Shown: positions 1 to 5,903 of the stretch, piece after piece
Layout of the letters: the number at the start of each line of letters is the position of its first letter
Numbering within the stretch: the first letter of the stretch is position 1
Assembly (NCBI GenBank): GCA_009928645.1
Contig: SACH01000021.1
Coordinates: 1-44,009 of the forward strand
Origin: Gammaproteobacteria bacterium
GTDB taxonomy: Bacteria; Pseudomonadota; Gammaproteobacteria; Chromatiales; Chromatiaceae
Direction of reading: 5' to 3'
DNA length: 44,009 nt
Made by a program: the position numbers and the translations under genes
The notes under the pieces: model-generated
Database searches by the model: none
What the model was told of the DNA's origin: nothing
The model's input: the letters and a program-made list of their open reading frames with translations, nothing else

Positions 1-186
1 CAGGGGGCCGCTGACATAGGTGGCGACGATGTCCTCGAACACCGGTACGGGTTGCCCCGGGTGCGGGACCCAGAACAACAGCCAAACGAAGAAACTGGCA
101 GTCAGCCCCCCGGCGCCTAGGGCGGCGAGAAAATACAGGGGGGAGTAGTGTTCACCAAGGATACGGGGCATTCGCGAATACAACAT
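1..186 (-). CDS. N-terminus of a multi-pass membrane protein, TsoY-like (partial)
   Basis: The first 62 codons of a minus-strand gene that runs off the left edge. Translation from the ATG at 186 gives a short polar start, then a hydrophobic glycine-rich segment (about residues 16-42, containing YFLAALGAGG and FFVWLLFWV), then PHPGQPVPVF. A second in-frame ATG five codons in (MPRIL) could also be the start. The pattern recalls the N-terminus of TsoY-type or SLAC1-like membrane proteins, but this is from memory and too short to be sure. It is preceded by a roughly 205-nt leader and a strong promoter that shares an inverted repeat with the gene at 763. Its function cannot be judged from this fragment. 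Confidence 0.55.
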   Translation of the reverse strand, partial: MLYSRMPRILGEHYSPLYFLAALGAGGLTASFFVWLLFWVPHPGQPVPVFEDIVATYVSGPL

Positions 187-391
187 GGAATTACCTCTGG
201 AATCGGATAGAACGGACCCATGCGACAAAGTTAGGCACCGCTAACGGAAGCCTTCTCGCTGAGGGAAGGCTGGTCTGCCCGTCACCCTCGACCTGGATTC
301 GCACCGTGGAGCGACTGTCGGGTAGCAACCCGGACCTGGCATTGACCAGGGACTGATTCACCTGGGCGCGGACACCGAGCGGCATAGCTCT
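187..391 (-). other. Long, potentially structured 5' leader of the membrane protein gene
   Basis: The predicted start of transcription (about 391) lies about 205 nt before the start codon at 186. Three stem-loops can be drawn in this stretch: CCTGG/CCAGG at 335-350, CGGGT-AGCA-ACCCG at 319-332, and a 7-bp stem AGCCTTC/GAAGGCT at 249-271. On the minus strand the leader also contains GGTGCGAATCC, a string found in cobalamin riboswitches and in tRNA T-arms, but other hallmarks of either were not found. It may be a cis-regulatory RNA. That is inference. Confidence 0.3.
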
Positions 392-395
392 GTTG

Positions 396-426
396 ATATA
401 TTATTATTTACTAATATATATGTCAA
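396..426 (-). promoter_or_regulatory. Sigma70 promoter with AT-rich inverted-repeat operator
   Basis: On the minus strand TTGACA (426-421) and TAATAT (403-398) are separated by exactly 17 bp, a near-consensus housekeeping promoter reading toward the membrane protein gene. The spacer and -10 are covered by an inverted repeat with 8-bp arms, ATATATTA-N8-TAATATAT (396-419). The inner ATATTA-N8-TAATAT recurs at 710-729. The position over the -10 suggests repression. The AT-rich dyad suits an ArsR/SmtB-type regulator such as BigR/SqrR, but the regulator is not identified. Confidence 0.65.
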
Positions 427-429
427 TTC

Positions 430-698
430 CTAGCATCCCAGTGGGAATTCATGCCTTGCCGGTGAGCTGGGGTGGATGGGAACAGCCACATCGGGTTGAC
501 CCACCGGAGACTGAACCAGGTCCATGGGTAACCCTCACCATTGATGGGACGTCAGACGGTCCGCGAGGCTAGCGGCCGGCCAGATGACACAAGGGCCACC
601 ACGGCCAGCCTCATGGGGGAAGACTCCATATCCTTTACGGAATGCCAAGTTTTAGGGGCCGGGAACAGGAAGGAAGAGACCAAGGGAAAAAGTAGGGA
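430..698. other. Intergenic stretch without recognisable gene
   Basis: Between the divergent promoters at 396-426 and 699-727 I see no convincing coding region, RNA gene or repeat. It is less GC-rich than the rest of the window. Confidence 0.5.
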
Positions 699-729
699 TT
701 GACAGGAGTATATTAGCAATTTATAATAT
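699..729 (+). promoter_or_regulatory. Consensus sigma70 promoter with the same inverted-repeat operator
   Basis: TTGACA at 699-704 and TATAAT at 722-727 are separated by 17 bp, a perfect consensus promoter for the gene at 763. The inverted repeat ATATTA-N8-TAATAT occupies 710-729, covering the spacer and the -10. The same element sits at the same place in the divergent promoter at 396-426, so one repressor probably controls both genes. A GGAG-type ribosome binding site precedes the ATG at 763. Confidence 0.75.
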
Positions 730-762
730 TCCCAACATCACGCAAATTCTTGGAGAGCCCAC

Positions 763-1140
763 ATGCTCAAGTCTAGTTTTCTCGCCGGCGGTCTCGCCCT
801 GCTGCTCATCAGTACCAGTTCCCAGGCCACGGCCCTGGACGAAACCAGTGCTCGTCAACTCGAACCAGCCCTGAATGGTGAAGTCTCGGCCACGGGTCTT
901 TTCCCGACCCAGGCCATGGAAGATGCCTTCAATGACTACCTGGCCTGGACCCGTGAGCGGGGGTTGAGCCGGTTGGCGGCGTTCGAACCAGTGGTGCGCG
1001 ACTTTCCCGCCGGTCAGGGTTCCCTGTCGGGGCGTTTCCCCACGCAGGAGATGGAGGAACAGTTCAAGGCCTATCTGGCCTGGACCGGAGAGAGCCCGAA
1101 CAGTCTCTTCTATGCCTTCCGCGCTGTTGAGTTCAACTAA
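763..1140 (+). CDS. Small secreted protein with two internal repeats
   Basis: A 125-residue protein of unknown function. Residues 1-22 form a signal peptide (MLKSS, then a hydrophobic core, cleavage after SSQA), so the mature protein is probably periplasmic. The mature part contains two copies of an about 20-residue unit: GLFPTQAMEDAFNDYLAW near residues 45-62 and GRFPTQEMEEQFKAYLAW near 90-107. This is a clear internal duplication with conserved FPTQ-ME and YLAWT. There are no cysteines or haem motifs in the mature protein. GGAG lies just ahead of the ATG. It has its own promoter and terminator, so it is monocistronic. The first residues resemble those of the 53-residue peptide at 3409-3570. 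I do not recognise a named family. Confidence 0.8.
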   Translation: MLKSSFLAGGLALLLISTSSQATALDETSARQLEPALNGEVSATGLFPTQAMEDAFNDYLAWTRERGLSRLAAFEPVVRDFPAGQGSLSGRFPTQEMEEQFKAYLAWTGESPNSLFYAFRAVEFN

Positions 1141-1143
1141 GCC

Positions 1144-1180
1144 CAATCGAGCGCTTGACTATCCAATTGAGCGCTTGGCT
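1144..1180 (+). repeat. Two copies of a 17-bp direct repeat just after the stop codon
   Basis: CAATCGAGCGCTTGACT (1144-1160) is followed by CAATTGAGCGCTTGGCT (1164-1180), period 20 bp with two mismatches, between the stop codon of the secreted repeat protein and its terminator. Each copy contains the palindrome AGCGCT. The role is unknown. Confidence 0.6.
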
Positions 1181-1192
1181 AAAAGCAAGATG

Positions 1193-1230
1193 AAAACCCG
1201 GGATGACTTTTATGTCACCCGGGTTTTTTT
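1193..1230 (+). terminator. Rho-independent terminator
   Basis: Inverted repeat with arms ACCCGGG(A)TGAC and GTCACCCGGGT around TTTTAT, followed by seven T residues. It ends transcription of the gene at 763-1140. Confidence 0.85.
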
Positions 1231-1297
1231 GACTTATCTATCTGGACTTCCCGCCAACATCCTTGTCGGCCATTCAATTAGCTGAAAGTGGGATGAC

Positions 1298-1948
1298 TCA
1301 GAGGGACTTGGTGCAGTAATACCAATCGCTACATTCGTAGCCCTCATTCATGCGCGCCTCGGCGGCCTCGGCGGTACCCGGCGGCGGCACGATGACCTTG
1401 TCGCCCGGTTGCCAGTTCTCGGGCGTTGCCACCTTGTGCTTATCAGAGGTCTGCATGGCCTTGACCAGACGCACAAATTCATCGATGGATCGGCCATTGC
1501 TCATGGGGTAGTAGACCATGGCGCGCAGAATCCCTTGCGGATCGATGATGAAGGTGGCCCGCACCGCCGAGGTATCGCTGGCGCCGGGTTGGATCATGCC
1601 ATAGGCCTTGGCCACCTGCATGGACAGGTCGGCGATGATCGGGAAGCGGATCTCGACGCCAAATTTCTCCTTGATATTGCGCTCCCAGGCAATATGGGAG
1701 TAAGTGCTGTCAATGGACAGACCTAACAATTCACAGCCGATAGCCTGAAAGTCCGCATGACGCTTGGCGAAGGCAATGAATTCAGTGGTGCACACCGGCG
1801 TAAAATCGGCCGGGTGAGAAAAGAGAACCAACCACTTGCCTTTGAAATCCTCAAGCGTTTTTATCCCATGCGTGGTGGGGGCGCTGAAGGCTGGTGCCGG
1901 CTCATTAAGACGGGGCATACTGGGCGCATTGACTGTATCAATATTCAT
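1298..1948 (-). CDS. Peroxiredoxin (AhpC/TSA, Prx6-type)
   Basis: A 216-residue thiol peroxidase that would reduce hydrogen peroxide or organic peroxides in the cytoplasm. The peroxidatic cysteine is C53 in the motif PADFTPVCTTEF, with the conserved Pro and Thr of the active site. The long C-terminal arm (after about residue 165, PENWQPGDKVIVPPP) is typical of the Prx6 subfamily. Two more cysteines lie at the very end (C206, C212 in YECSDWYYC) and may form the resolving disulfide, as in archaeal two-Cys members. The ORF extends 25 codons upstream, but the ATG at 1948 has GGAG just before it and begins the conserved part. It is transcribed alone from a long AT-rich upstream region. Confidence 0.9.
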   Translation of the reverse strand: MNIDTVNAPSMPRLNEPAPAFSAPTTHGIKTLEDFKGKWLVLFSHPADFTPVCTTEFIAFAKRHADFQAIGCELLGLSIDSTYSHIAWERNIKEKFGVEIRFPIIADLSMQVAKAYGMIQPGASDTSAVRATFIIDPQGILRAMVYYPMSNGRSIDEFVRLVKAMQTSDKHKVATPENWQPGDKVIVPPPGTAEAAEARMNEGYECSDWYYCTKSL

Positions 1949-2407
1949 TACGATGACTCCGATAGGGAAGATAGTTTTATCGGTACTCCGTAGAGCACGT
2001 TTACAGATTACGCTTACCCTCATTTCAGATCCAATCGTTTAAACAAATGGCAGTCATCACCATTACCGATTGAGAATTATCAAGCAGGATAATCTCCATC
2101 ATGACCACATAACATCGCACTGTATTACAATGATATTTTTCAATCAGTATATTGATTTCACGATCATTTGCGACGTTTTCGTCCACCAGACAATGTCAAA
2201 GCAATCGTCACTTCTCAGCCGGTGATAATTGCGTCTGGCGCCAACCCGGAAACCCCTTTAAACGGACCATGGATGCCAGTACCGTTCAATCGTCCCGACA
2301 CCGATCATCACGCGGTTGACCATTGACAATTATCAGCGTGCATTAATCAGGAATAGCGGACACTTTTCTCCGCCTTGAGTCGAATCAAATAACCAGGTAT
2401 CCCCTAT
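1949..2407. other. AT-rich intergenic region between divergent genes
   Basis: About 460 bp between the peroxiredoxin and DUF6858 genes, lower in GC than the flanks. It contains small inverted repeats (for example AATCA-N6-TGATT at 2142-2157) and a TTGACA at 2323-2328 without a good -10 at normal spacing. Promoters for both genes must lie here, but I cannot place them firmly. No gene was seen. Confidence 0.45.
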
Positions 2408-2818
2408 ATGAAGTTCACCCTGCTGCAGGATAAATACCCCGTTTACAGCCTGGAGGTCATGAAGACCGACACCCGTTTTGCCGATGTGGATGCCATCATC
2501 GCCTACCTGCGCGACTGCGTAGTGCAAGACAAGATCGCCAGCCTGATCGGGGAATTCGATCACTATGCCCATACCGCCGCCCTACCCGCAGGGCTCATCG
2601 CGGAACAGATCCGCGCCGCCAAGCACCTTGTCTTCTGTTTCGGCACCCAGTTGCCAAACAGCCTGGTCATGGCCGTCCGGCCCAGAGCCATTGGCGTCGT
2701 CGATGAAGGTGACCGTTTCGTCATCAGCTTCATGGAGGCCCCGATGCCCTTGGCCAACACAGCGATGACGGCCTGGATCGAGGGCATCGCCGACAAGACC
2801 GCGCCAATCAACCCCTGA
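2408..2818 (+). CDS. DUF6858-type conserved hypothetical protein
   Basis: A 136-residue soluble protein without signal peptide or membrane segment. It starts MKFTLLQDKYPVYSLE and contains the blocks FDHYAHTAALPAG (about residues 50-62) and FCFGTQLPNSLVMAVRPR (about 76-93), then FVISFMEAPMP. I recognise this pattern from the family now called DUF6858, often seen in sulfur-oxidising and autotrophic proteobacteria. No biochemical role is known to me. Cysteines at the LRDC and FCFG positions could be functional. It is divergent from the peroxiredoxin gene and convergent with the DsrE-like gene. Family call moderately sure, function unknown. Confidence 0.75.
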   Translation: MKFTLLQDKYPVYSLEVMKTDTRFADVDAIIAYLRDCVVQDKIASLIGEFDHYAHTAALPAGLIAEQIRAAKHLVFCFGTQLPNSLVMAVRPRAIGVVDEGDRFVISFMEAPMPLANTAMTAWIEGIADKTAPINP

Positions 2819-2834
2819 GGCCGGGGCAGCACGC

Positions 2835-2869
2835 AAAAAAAAACCCGGGAGCCCATGGGGTCCCGGGTT
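2835..2869 (-). terminator. Rho-independent terminator of the DsrE-like gene
   Basis: Perfect 9-bp stem AACCCGGGA (2842-2850) and TCCCGGGTT (2861-2869). On the minus strand it is followed by a run of T (A-run at 2835-2843 on plus), so it ends the minus-strand transcript of 2934-3353. It may also slow the convergent plus transcript, which lacks a T-run. Confidence 0.8.
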
Positions 2870-2933
2870 CGGCGAGCATTCAGATTCACCGGGGGCGATG
2901 CTGATGTAAAAAGCACCGCACCGGAGTCTACGA

Positions 2934-3353
2934 TCAGAACGTCAACACCTTGCGACCCGGCTCCAGCAGGGCGCGCGCCATGTCGGCGGGTTTGGCGGGG
3001 GCGATACCTTCCTTGAGGTCCTCCGGCTTGTGACCGGTGTTGGGCAGGTAGAGGGCGCAGACTGCGGCGGTGGCTCCCTTCTTAATGGCGCCATCCAGCA
3101 GTTGGGCCGGGGTGACGTTGTTGGGCTTGAGGGCCTCGCCCCCGGCGTTCTTGAGGGCCAGATCACCCGCCTCATCGCACAGCAGGATATTGACCTGGCC
3201 GCCCTGCTCCTGCATCTGGTTGGCGAGGACCAGGGCGATGCCCTGGGTCATGGTGTTGTCGTCGGTGATCACCAGGGTCACCGCCTGGCCCTCGGCCAGG
3301 GCGACGGTCGAACCGAGGGTCAGGGCGAGGGCGAGAAGGGTCTTTTTCATCAT
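2934..3353 (-). CDS. Periplasmic DsrE-like protein
   Basis: A 139-residue protein with a clear signal peptide (residues 1-20, MMKKTLLALAL through VALA), followed by a DsrE/DsrF-type fold: beta strand VTLVITDD, helix with ALVLANQMQEQGGQV, then ILLCDEAGDLAL. C59 (LLCDE) and C99 (AAVCALYLPN) are the likely sulfur-carrying or redox-active cysteines. DsrE-family proteins bind or transfer sulfur. Exported members occur in sulfur oxidisers, but their partner is usually unknown. AGGAG lies ahead of the ATG at 3353. A second ATG at 3350 would remove one residue. It is last in a minus-strand group with a DUF2892 protein and a secreted peptide. Confidence 0.85.
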   Translation of the reverse strand: MMKKTLLALALTLGSTVALAEGQAVTLVITDDNTMTQGIALVLANQMQEQGGQVNILLCDEAGDLALKNAGGEALKPNNVTPAQLLDGAIKKGATAAVCALYLPNTGHKPEDLKEGIAPAKPADMARALLEPGRKVLTF

Positions 3354-3380
3354 GGGGGCAGTCTCCTAAGGAAGTAGTGT

Positions 3381-3401
3381 CCTGGCCAGGCGATGGCCAG
3401 G
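3381..3401 (-). other. Stem-loop between the secreted peptide and DsrE-like genes
   Basis: Perfect 8-bp stem CCTGGCCA / TGGCCAGG with a 5-nt loop. There is no T-run, so it is more likely an mRNA-processing or stabilising hairpin than a terminator. It sits just ahead of the DsrE-like gene's ribosome binding site. Confidence 0.5.
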
Positions 3402-3408
3402 TGACGGT

Positions 3409-3570
3409 TTATGGACGGGGGCTTTGCGTCTGACTGGGGACTGACATCCGGTCAATGTCGACGGCCCTGGATTCAGGCTGACCAGACCCCTCCGGGGTCA
3501 CGGCCTGAGGACTGGCGTGAATCAGGAAGAGGGCGAGAATCCCCCCGGTAATAAGGCTGGACTTCAGCAT
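3409..3570 (-). CDS. 53-residue secreted peptide, unknown function
   Basis: A short ORF below usual length cut-offs. Translation gives MLKSSLITGGILALFLIH, then ASPQA, a good signal peptide with cleavage near residue 23, and a 30-residue polar tail ending SQTQSPRP. GGAG stands 7 nt before the ATG at 3570. The start MLKSS plus a glycine-containing hydrophobic core closely resembles the signal peptide of the secreted repeat protein at 763-1140, which suggests a shared origin of the 5' end. It lies between the DUF2892 and DsrE-like genes, reading the same way. The mature peptide would be very short and no family is recognised. Confidence 0.6.
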   Translation of the reverse strand: MLKSSLITGGILALFLIHASPQAVTPEGSGQPESRAVDIDRMSVPSQTQSPRP

Positions 3571-3630
3571 CTGAGGTCTCCGGTAGAGGGTGGGATGGGA
3601 TCAGCACGCGGGCAGGCCTGACGGACCGAG

Positions 3631-3668
3631 CCCCCTGTCTGCCAGCCAGGCTGGCCGGCGGACAGGGG
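3631..3668 (-). other. Long stem-loop between DUF2892 and peptide genes
   Basis: CCCCTGTC (3632-3639) pairs with GACAGGGG (3661-3668), and the loop contains a second short stem (CCAGCC/GGCTGG). No T-run follows on the minus strand. It is probably an intercistronic processing or attenuation hairpin. Confidence 0.5.
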
Positions 3669-3702
3669 AGGAGAGACGGAGTGCGTCCCGGACGGGGCGG
3701 CG

Positions 3703-3900
3703 TTACTGCTGGGTGGGGCAGGTCTTGATGCCCAGCAGGGTATAGGCCGGGCACCAGCCCAGGGCGGCCGTGACCAGGGGGACGACGCCGATCCAGCCCC
3801 AGGCACCGATGGTGCCCGTCAGGGCGAGGGCGATGAGGACCAGGCCAACGATGGCGCGCAGGGCGCGGTCGACGGTACCGGCATTCTTGGTGAAGTTCAT
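3703..3900 (-). CDS. DUF2892 (YgaP transmembrane-like) inner-membrane protein
   Basis: A 65-residue protein with the family's features: N-terminal KNAGTVDRALRAIVGL, two hydrophobic segments (about residues 12-30 and 33-48), and the C-terminal motif GWCPAYTLLGIKTCPT with two cysteines. In YgaP this domain anchors a rhodanese. Stand-alone copies are common next to sulfur-transfer genes and Crp/Fnr regulators. AGGAG precedes the ATG at 3900. It is downstream of the Crp/Fnr gene (128-bp gap) and upstream of the secreted peptide and DsrE-like genes. A membrane role in sulfur handling is inferred. Confidence 0.85.
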   Translation of the reverse strand: MNFTKNAGTVDRALRAIVGLVLIALALTGTIGAWGWIGVVPLVTAALGWCPAYTLLGIKTCPTQQ

Positions 3901-4019
3901 GGACGTAATCTCCTGAGGGCAGCTAATGGGCCCCGCGCGCGGGGTCCTGGTTTGGGGTTGAGGTCCCCGTTTAAGGTTGGGATTGAAGATTAGCTTAGCC
4001 AGGAGCGTGGCCCGCGTCC

Positions 4020-4056
4020 GTGACTAAGTCACCCTGAGCCGTCACGCAGCCGTGAC
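4020..4056. promoter_or_regulatory. GTGAC/GTCAC palindromes at the end of the Crp/Fnr gene
   Basis: GTGAC-TAA-GTCAC (4020-4032) is a perfect 5-bp-arm palindrome overlapping the regulator's stop codon. Nine bases further GTCACG-CAGC-CGTGAC (4041-4056) is another. GTGA/TCAC half-sites recall Crp/Fnr operators, although the spacing is not the standard N6. They lie about 120-155 bp upstream of the DUF2892 start, so a regulatory site or a short hairpin is possible. Confidence 0.35.
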
Positions 4057-4706
4057 AGACCGGCGGGATCGCGGATCTGAAGGTTGGAACGGCCCAAAGC
4101 CACCAGGCCCGCCTTTTCCATCAGCTTGAGATGCCGGGAAATCACCTCCCGGGCCGTCCCCAGCTCGACGGCGATCTCCTGGTGGGTGAGGGCCAGGGGG
4201 CGACCCGGTTCCCGAGCGGCACGTGCCAGCAGGAAACTCGCCAGTCGGGTCTCAATGGGCTGGAAGGCCAGTTCCTCCATGCGGCAGATGACCTCCGCCA
4301 GGCGCTGACCCAGGTTGGTGAAGACCAGACGGCGAAAGTCCGGGGCCTCCTCCAGGCCACGATCAAAAATCGGCTTGGTGAAACTCAGGGCCTTGACCGG
4401 GGACTCGCTGAACCCCTCGGCGGGATAAGGATCGCCGGAGAGGATGCAGCAAGTGGTCAGGACACAGGCCTGGCCGGGCAAAACCCGGTAGAGGACCGCC
4501 TCGCGCCCGCCCTGGCCGATGACCTGCACCCGAATACTGCCGTCAACCACCAGCACATAGTGACGACAGGCGCTGCCGGCATGAAAAATGGGCTGATCCG
4601 CCGGGATCGCCAGACTCTGGGCGGAGGCTAGCAGCAGGCGGCTGGCCGCATCCCCCGTCGCCAGGGTCGGGAAGAGCCGCTCCGCCGCCCCCGGGGTCAG
4701 GGTCAC
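4029..4706 (-). CDS. Crp/Fnr-family transcriptional regulator
   Basis: A 225-residue regulator when started at the GTG at 4706. The ORF stays open further upstream but overlaps the preceding gene, and the conserved fold begins only near AAERLFPTL. The N-terminal cNMP-binding-type beta barrel (about residues 20-130) contains ACVLTTCCILSGDPYPAE, with several cysteines that might sense redox. A dimerisation helix and a winged HTH follow (THQEIAVELGTAREVISRHL). The N-terminal FeS cysteine cluster of true FNR is absent. It directly follows the small membrane protein gene (4744) and precedes DUF2892, a frequent neighbour of this regulator type. The likely targets are the adjacent genes. The start codon is uncertain. 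Confidence 0.8.
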   Translation of the reverse strand: MTLTPGAAERLFPTLATGDAASRLLLASAQSLAIPADQPIFHAGSACRHYVLVVDGSIRVQVIGQGGREAVLYRVLPGQACVLTTCCILSGDPYPAEGFSESPVKALSFTKPIFDRGLEEAPDFRRLVFTNLGQRLAEVICRMEELAFQPIETRLASFLLARAAREPGRPLALTHQEIAVELGTAREVISRHLKLMEKAGLVALGRSNLQIRDPAGLSRLRDGSG

Positions 4707-4743
4707 TGGTTGGGCACTGGTGTCAGAGGGGTGGACTCGGTGC

Positions 4744-5190
4744 TCATTGGTTGGCCCCGGCGATATCAGGGTTCTGCACCTGAATACCGTGATCGGCGAG
4801 CCAGGCGATATCGAGTTCCCAACGCACCCCGCGGACATCCGGCTGAGCCTGGACCAGTTCCATCGCCCGCTTCTGGGCATCGATCAGGCGCTGCTGCGCG
4901 GCCACCATGCGCGGATCATCCTGGGCCAGGTTGGCCAGCTCCGGCTCCAGGATGGGTAGAAAGCGCATAGCGGGAAAGTTGAAGGAGCGCGGCGTGGCGA
5001 GGGTGGCGATGCCATCACTGAATTCGGTCACCCGAAAGGCATAGGGATAGGCGGCCACGACCGGCTCCGCTTCGAGCACGTCATTGAGCTCCCAGACGCG
5101 CGGGGTCCAGAGGGAATAGAGCCAGAAGCCAAGCAGGACCAAGGTGGCTCCAATCAGGCCGATACTGTAGTTGCGGGTGAATCTGTCCAT
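4744..5190 (-). CDS. Hypothetical single-span membrane protein
   Basis: A 148-residue protein. Residues about 9-27 (YSIGLIGATLVLLGFWLYSLW) form one membrane helix, and the rest is predicted periplasmic or cytosolic with no cysteines. It contains a helical stretch rich in Gln, Ala and Arg (AAQQRLIDAQKRAMELVQAQ) and ends DIAGANQ. The start at 5190 is chosen because GAGGAG lies before it. An upstream in-frame ATG would add 24 residues of shadow-like sequence. It lies between the NifX-like gene and the Crp/Fnr gene on the same strand and is probably co-transcribed. No family recognised. Confidence 0.65.
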   Translation of the reverse strand: MDRFTRNYSIGLIGATLVLLGFWLYSLWTPRVWELNDVLEAEPVVAAYPYAFRVTEFSDGIATLATPRSFNFPAMRFLPILEPELANLAQDDPRMVAAQQRLIDAQKRAMELVQAQPDVRGVRWELDIAWLADHGIQVQNPDIAGANQ

Positions 5191-5274
5191 CGAGCGCGAC
5201 ACTCCTCTAAGGCCCAGGCCAGGGTGGTGGGAGAAGCTCTCCCGGAGGCCGGTTGACCACATCCAGGGCCAGGG

Positions 5275-5694
5275 TTAACGGGGCTGAATAAGTAACTGGG
5301 CCTCCGCCTGGTGGTGGCCACCGCCCTGGGGGTGATCATGGCCATGTTCATGCTCATGGGGCAGACCGGGGGCGAGGGGCTGCCCCCCCGCCAGCCGGTT
5401 GACGGCGTGTACGGGGTCGGACTCGCTGGTGACGTGGACCTGGATGCCGTGGCGCGCCAACCGCTGCACGAAACCCGTGCCAGCACCCTGGGTGACCAGG
5501 GCCGTCAGCCCGAGTTGAAAAAGCGGATGGTCCTCACCGTGATACTCGTGCAAGGACAAAGCCGGGGGCAGGTCGAGACGGTCAATCTCACTCATCTGAC
5601 CCTGGTTGTCCAACTCATAGATCAGGAAGCGGCGGGTCTTGCCGGCGTGACCGGTAATGGTTTTGAAGTTCTGACTGGTGACTGCGATACGCAT
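5275..5694 (-). CDS. NifX/NafY-like (dinitrogenase cofactor-domain) protein with His-rich tail
   Basis: A 139-residue protein. The first 105 residues show the Nitro_FeMo-Co fold: MRIAVTSQNFKTITGHAGK, a strand-helix pattern, and LVTQGAGTGFVQRLARHGI. Such domains bind metal-sulfur or molybdenum cofactor precursors. The C-terminal 30 residues are unusual, with HEHEHGHDH and GGGHHQ, which looks like a metal-binding tail. GGAGG precedes the ATG at 5694. Upstream codons in the ORF are probably not translated. It follows the diheme cytochrome gene by about 210 bp. No nitrogenase genes are in the window, so a role in metal or cofactor handling for the neighbouring redox operon is possible. Confidence 0.75.
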   Translation of the reverse strand: MRIAVTSQNFKTITGHAGKTRRFLIYELDNQGQMSEIDRLDLPPALSLHEYHGEDHPLFQLGLTALVTQGAGTGFVQRLARHGIQVHVTSESDPVHAVNRLAGGQPLAPGLPHEHEHGHDHPQGGGHHQAEAQLLIQPR

Positions 5695-5788
5695 GGAAGC
5701 TGTCCTCCGAGGATGCGCGCGCCGGGGGGCGCGTGTCTGCTGCGGGTAAGAGAATGGGCCCTGCCTCGCCACTGCCGGGAGGTCGTTC

Positions 5789-5809
5789 CCCGCGAGATCG
5801 TCTCGCGGG
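5789..5809 (-). other. Perfect stem-loop downstream of the cytochrome operon
   Basis: 9-bp stem CCCGCGAGA / TCTCGCGGG with a 3-nt loop, between the diheme cytochrome and NifX-like genes. No T-run follows, so read-through is likely. Confidence 0.5.
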
Positions 5810-5837
5810 TCAGACCCTGGGGTGAACGGTTAAGGGG

Positions 5838-5882
5838 GTGCGGGGCTCACCGGTTAATGGGGCGCGGCGTGCGGGGCTCACC
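5838..5882. repeat. Direct repeat of a 14-bp unit
   Basis: GTGCGGGGCTCACC occurs at 5838-5851 and 5869-5882, with CGGTTAA also repeated ahead of each copy. It lies just downstream of the diheme cytochrome stop codon. Probably a small local duplication. Confidence 0.55.
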
Positions 5883-5903
5883 CAGCGTTTCAAGGCAGGA
5901 AGA

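Noticed and set aside
280-300. GGTGCGAATCC on the minus strand as a tRNA T-arm or cobalamin riboswitch
   Set aside because: No acceptor, D-arm or anticodon structure could be drawn, and the GGGAA box of the riboswitch was not found. Kept only as a hint in the leader finding.
191-385. 64-codon minus-strand ORF upstream of the membrane protein gene
   Set aside because: Its ATG lies only about 6 nt from the predicted transcription start and has no ribosome binding site, and the composition looks non-coding. It is better seen as leader RNA.
2317-2330. FNR-like box TTGAC-CATT-GACAA before the DUF6858 gene
   Set aside because: Half-sites are not symmetric and differ from the consensus at several bases.
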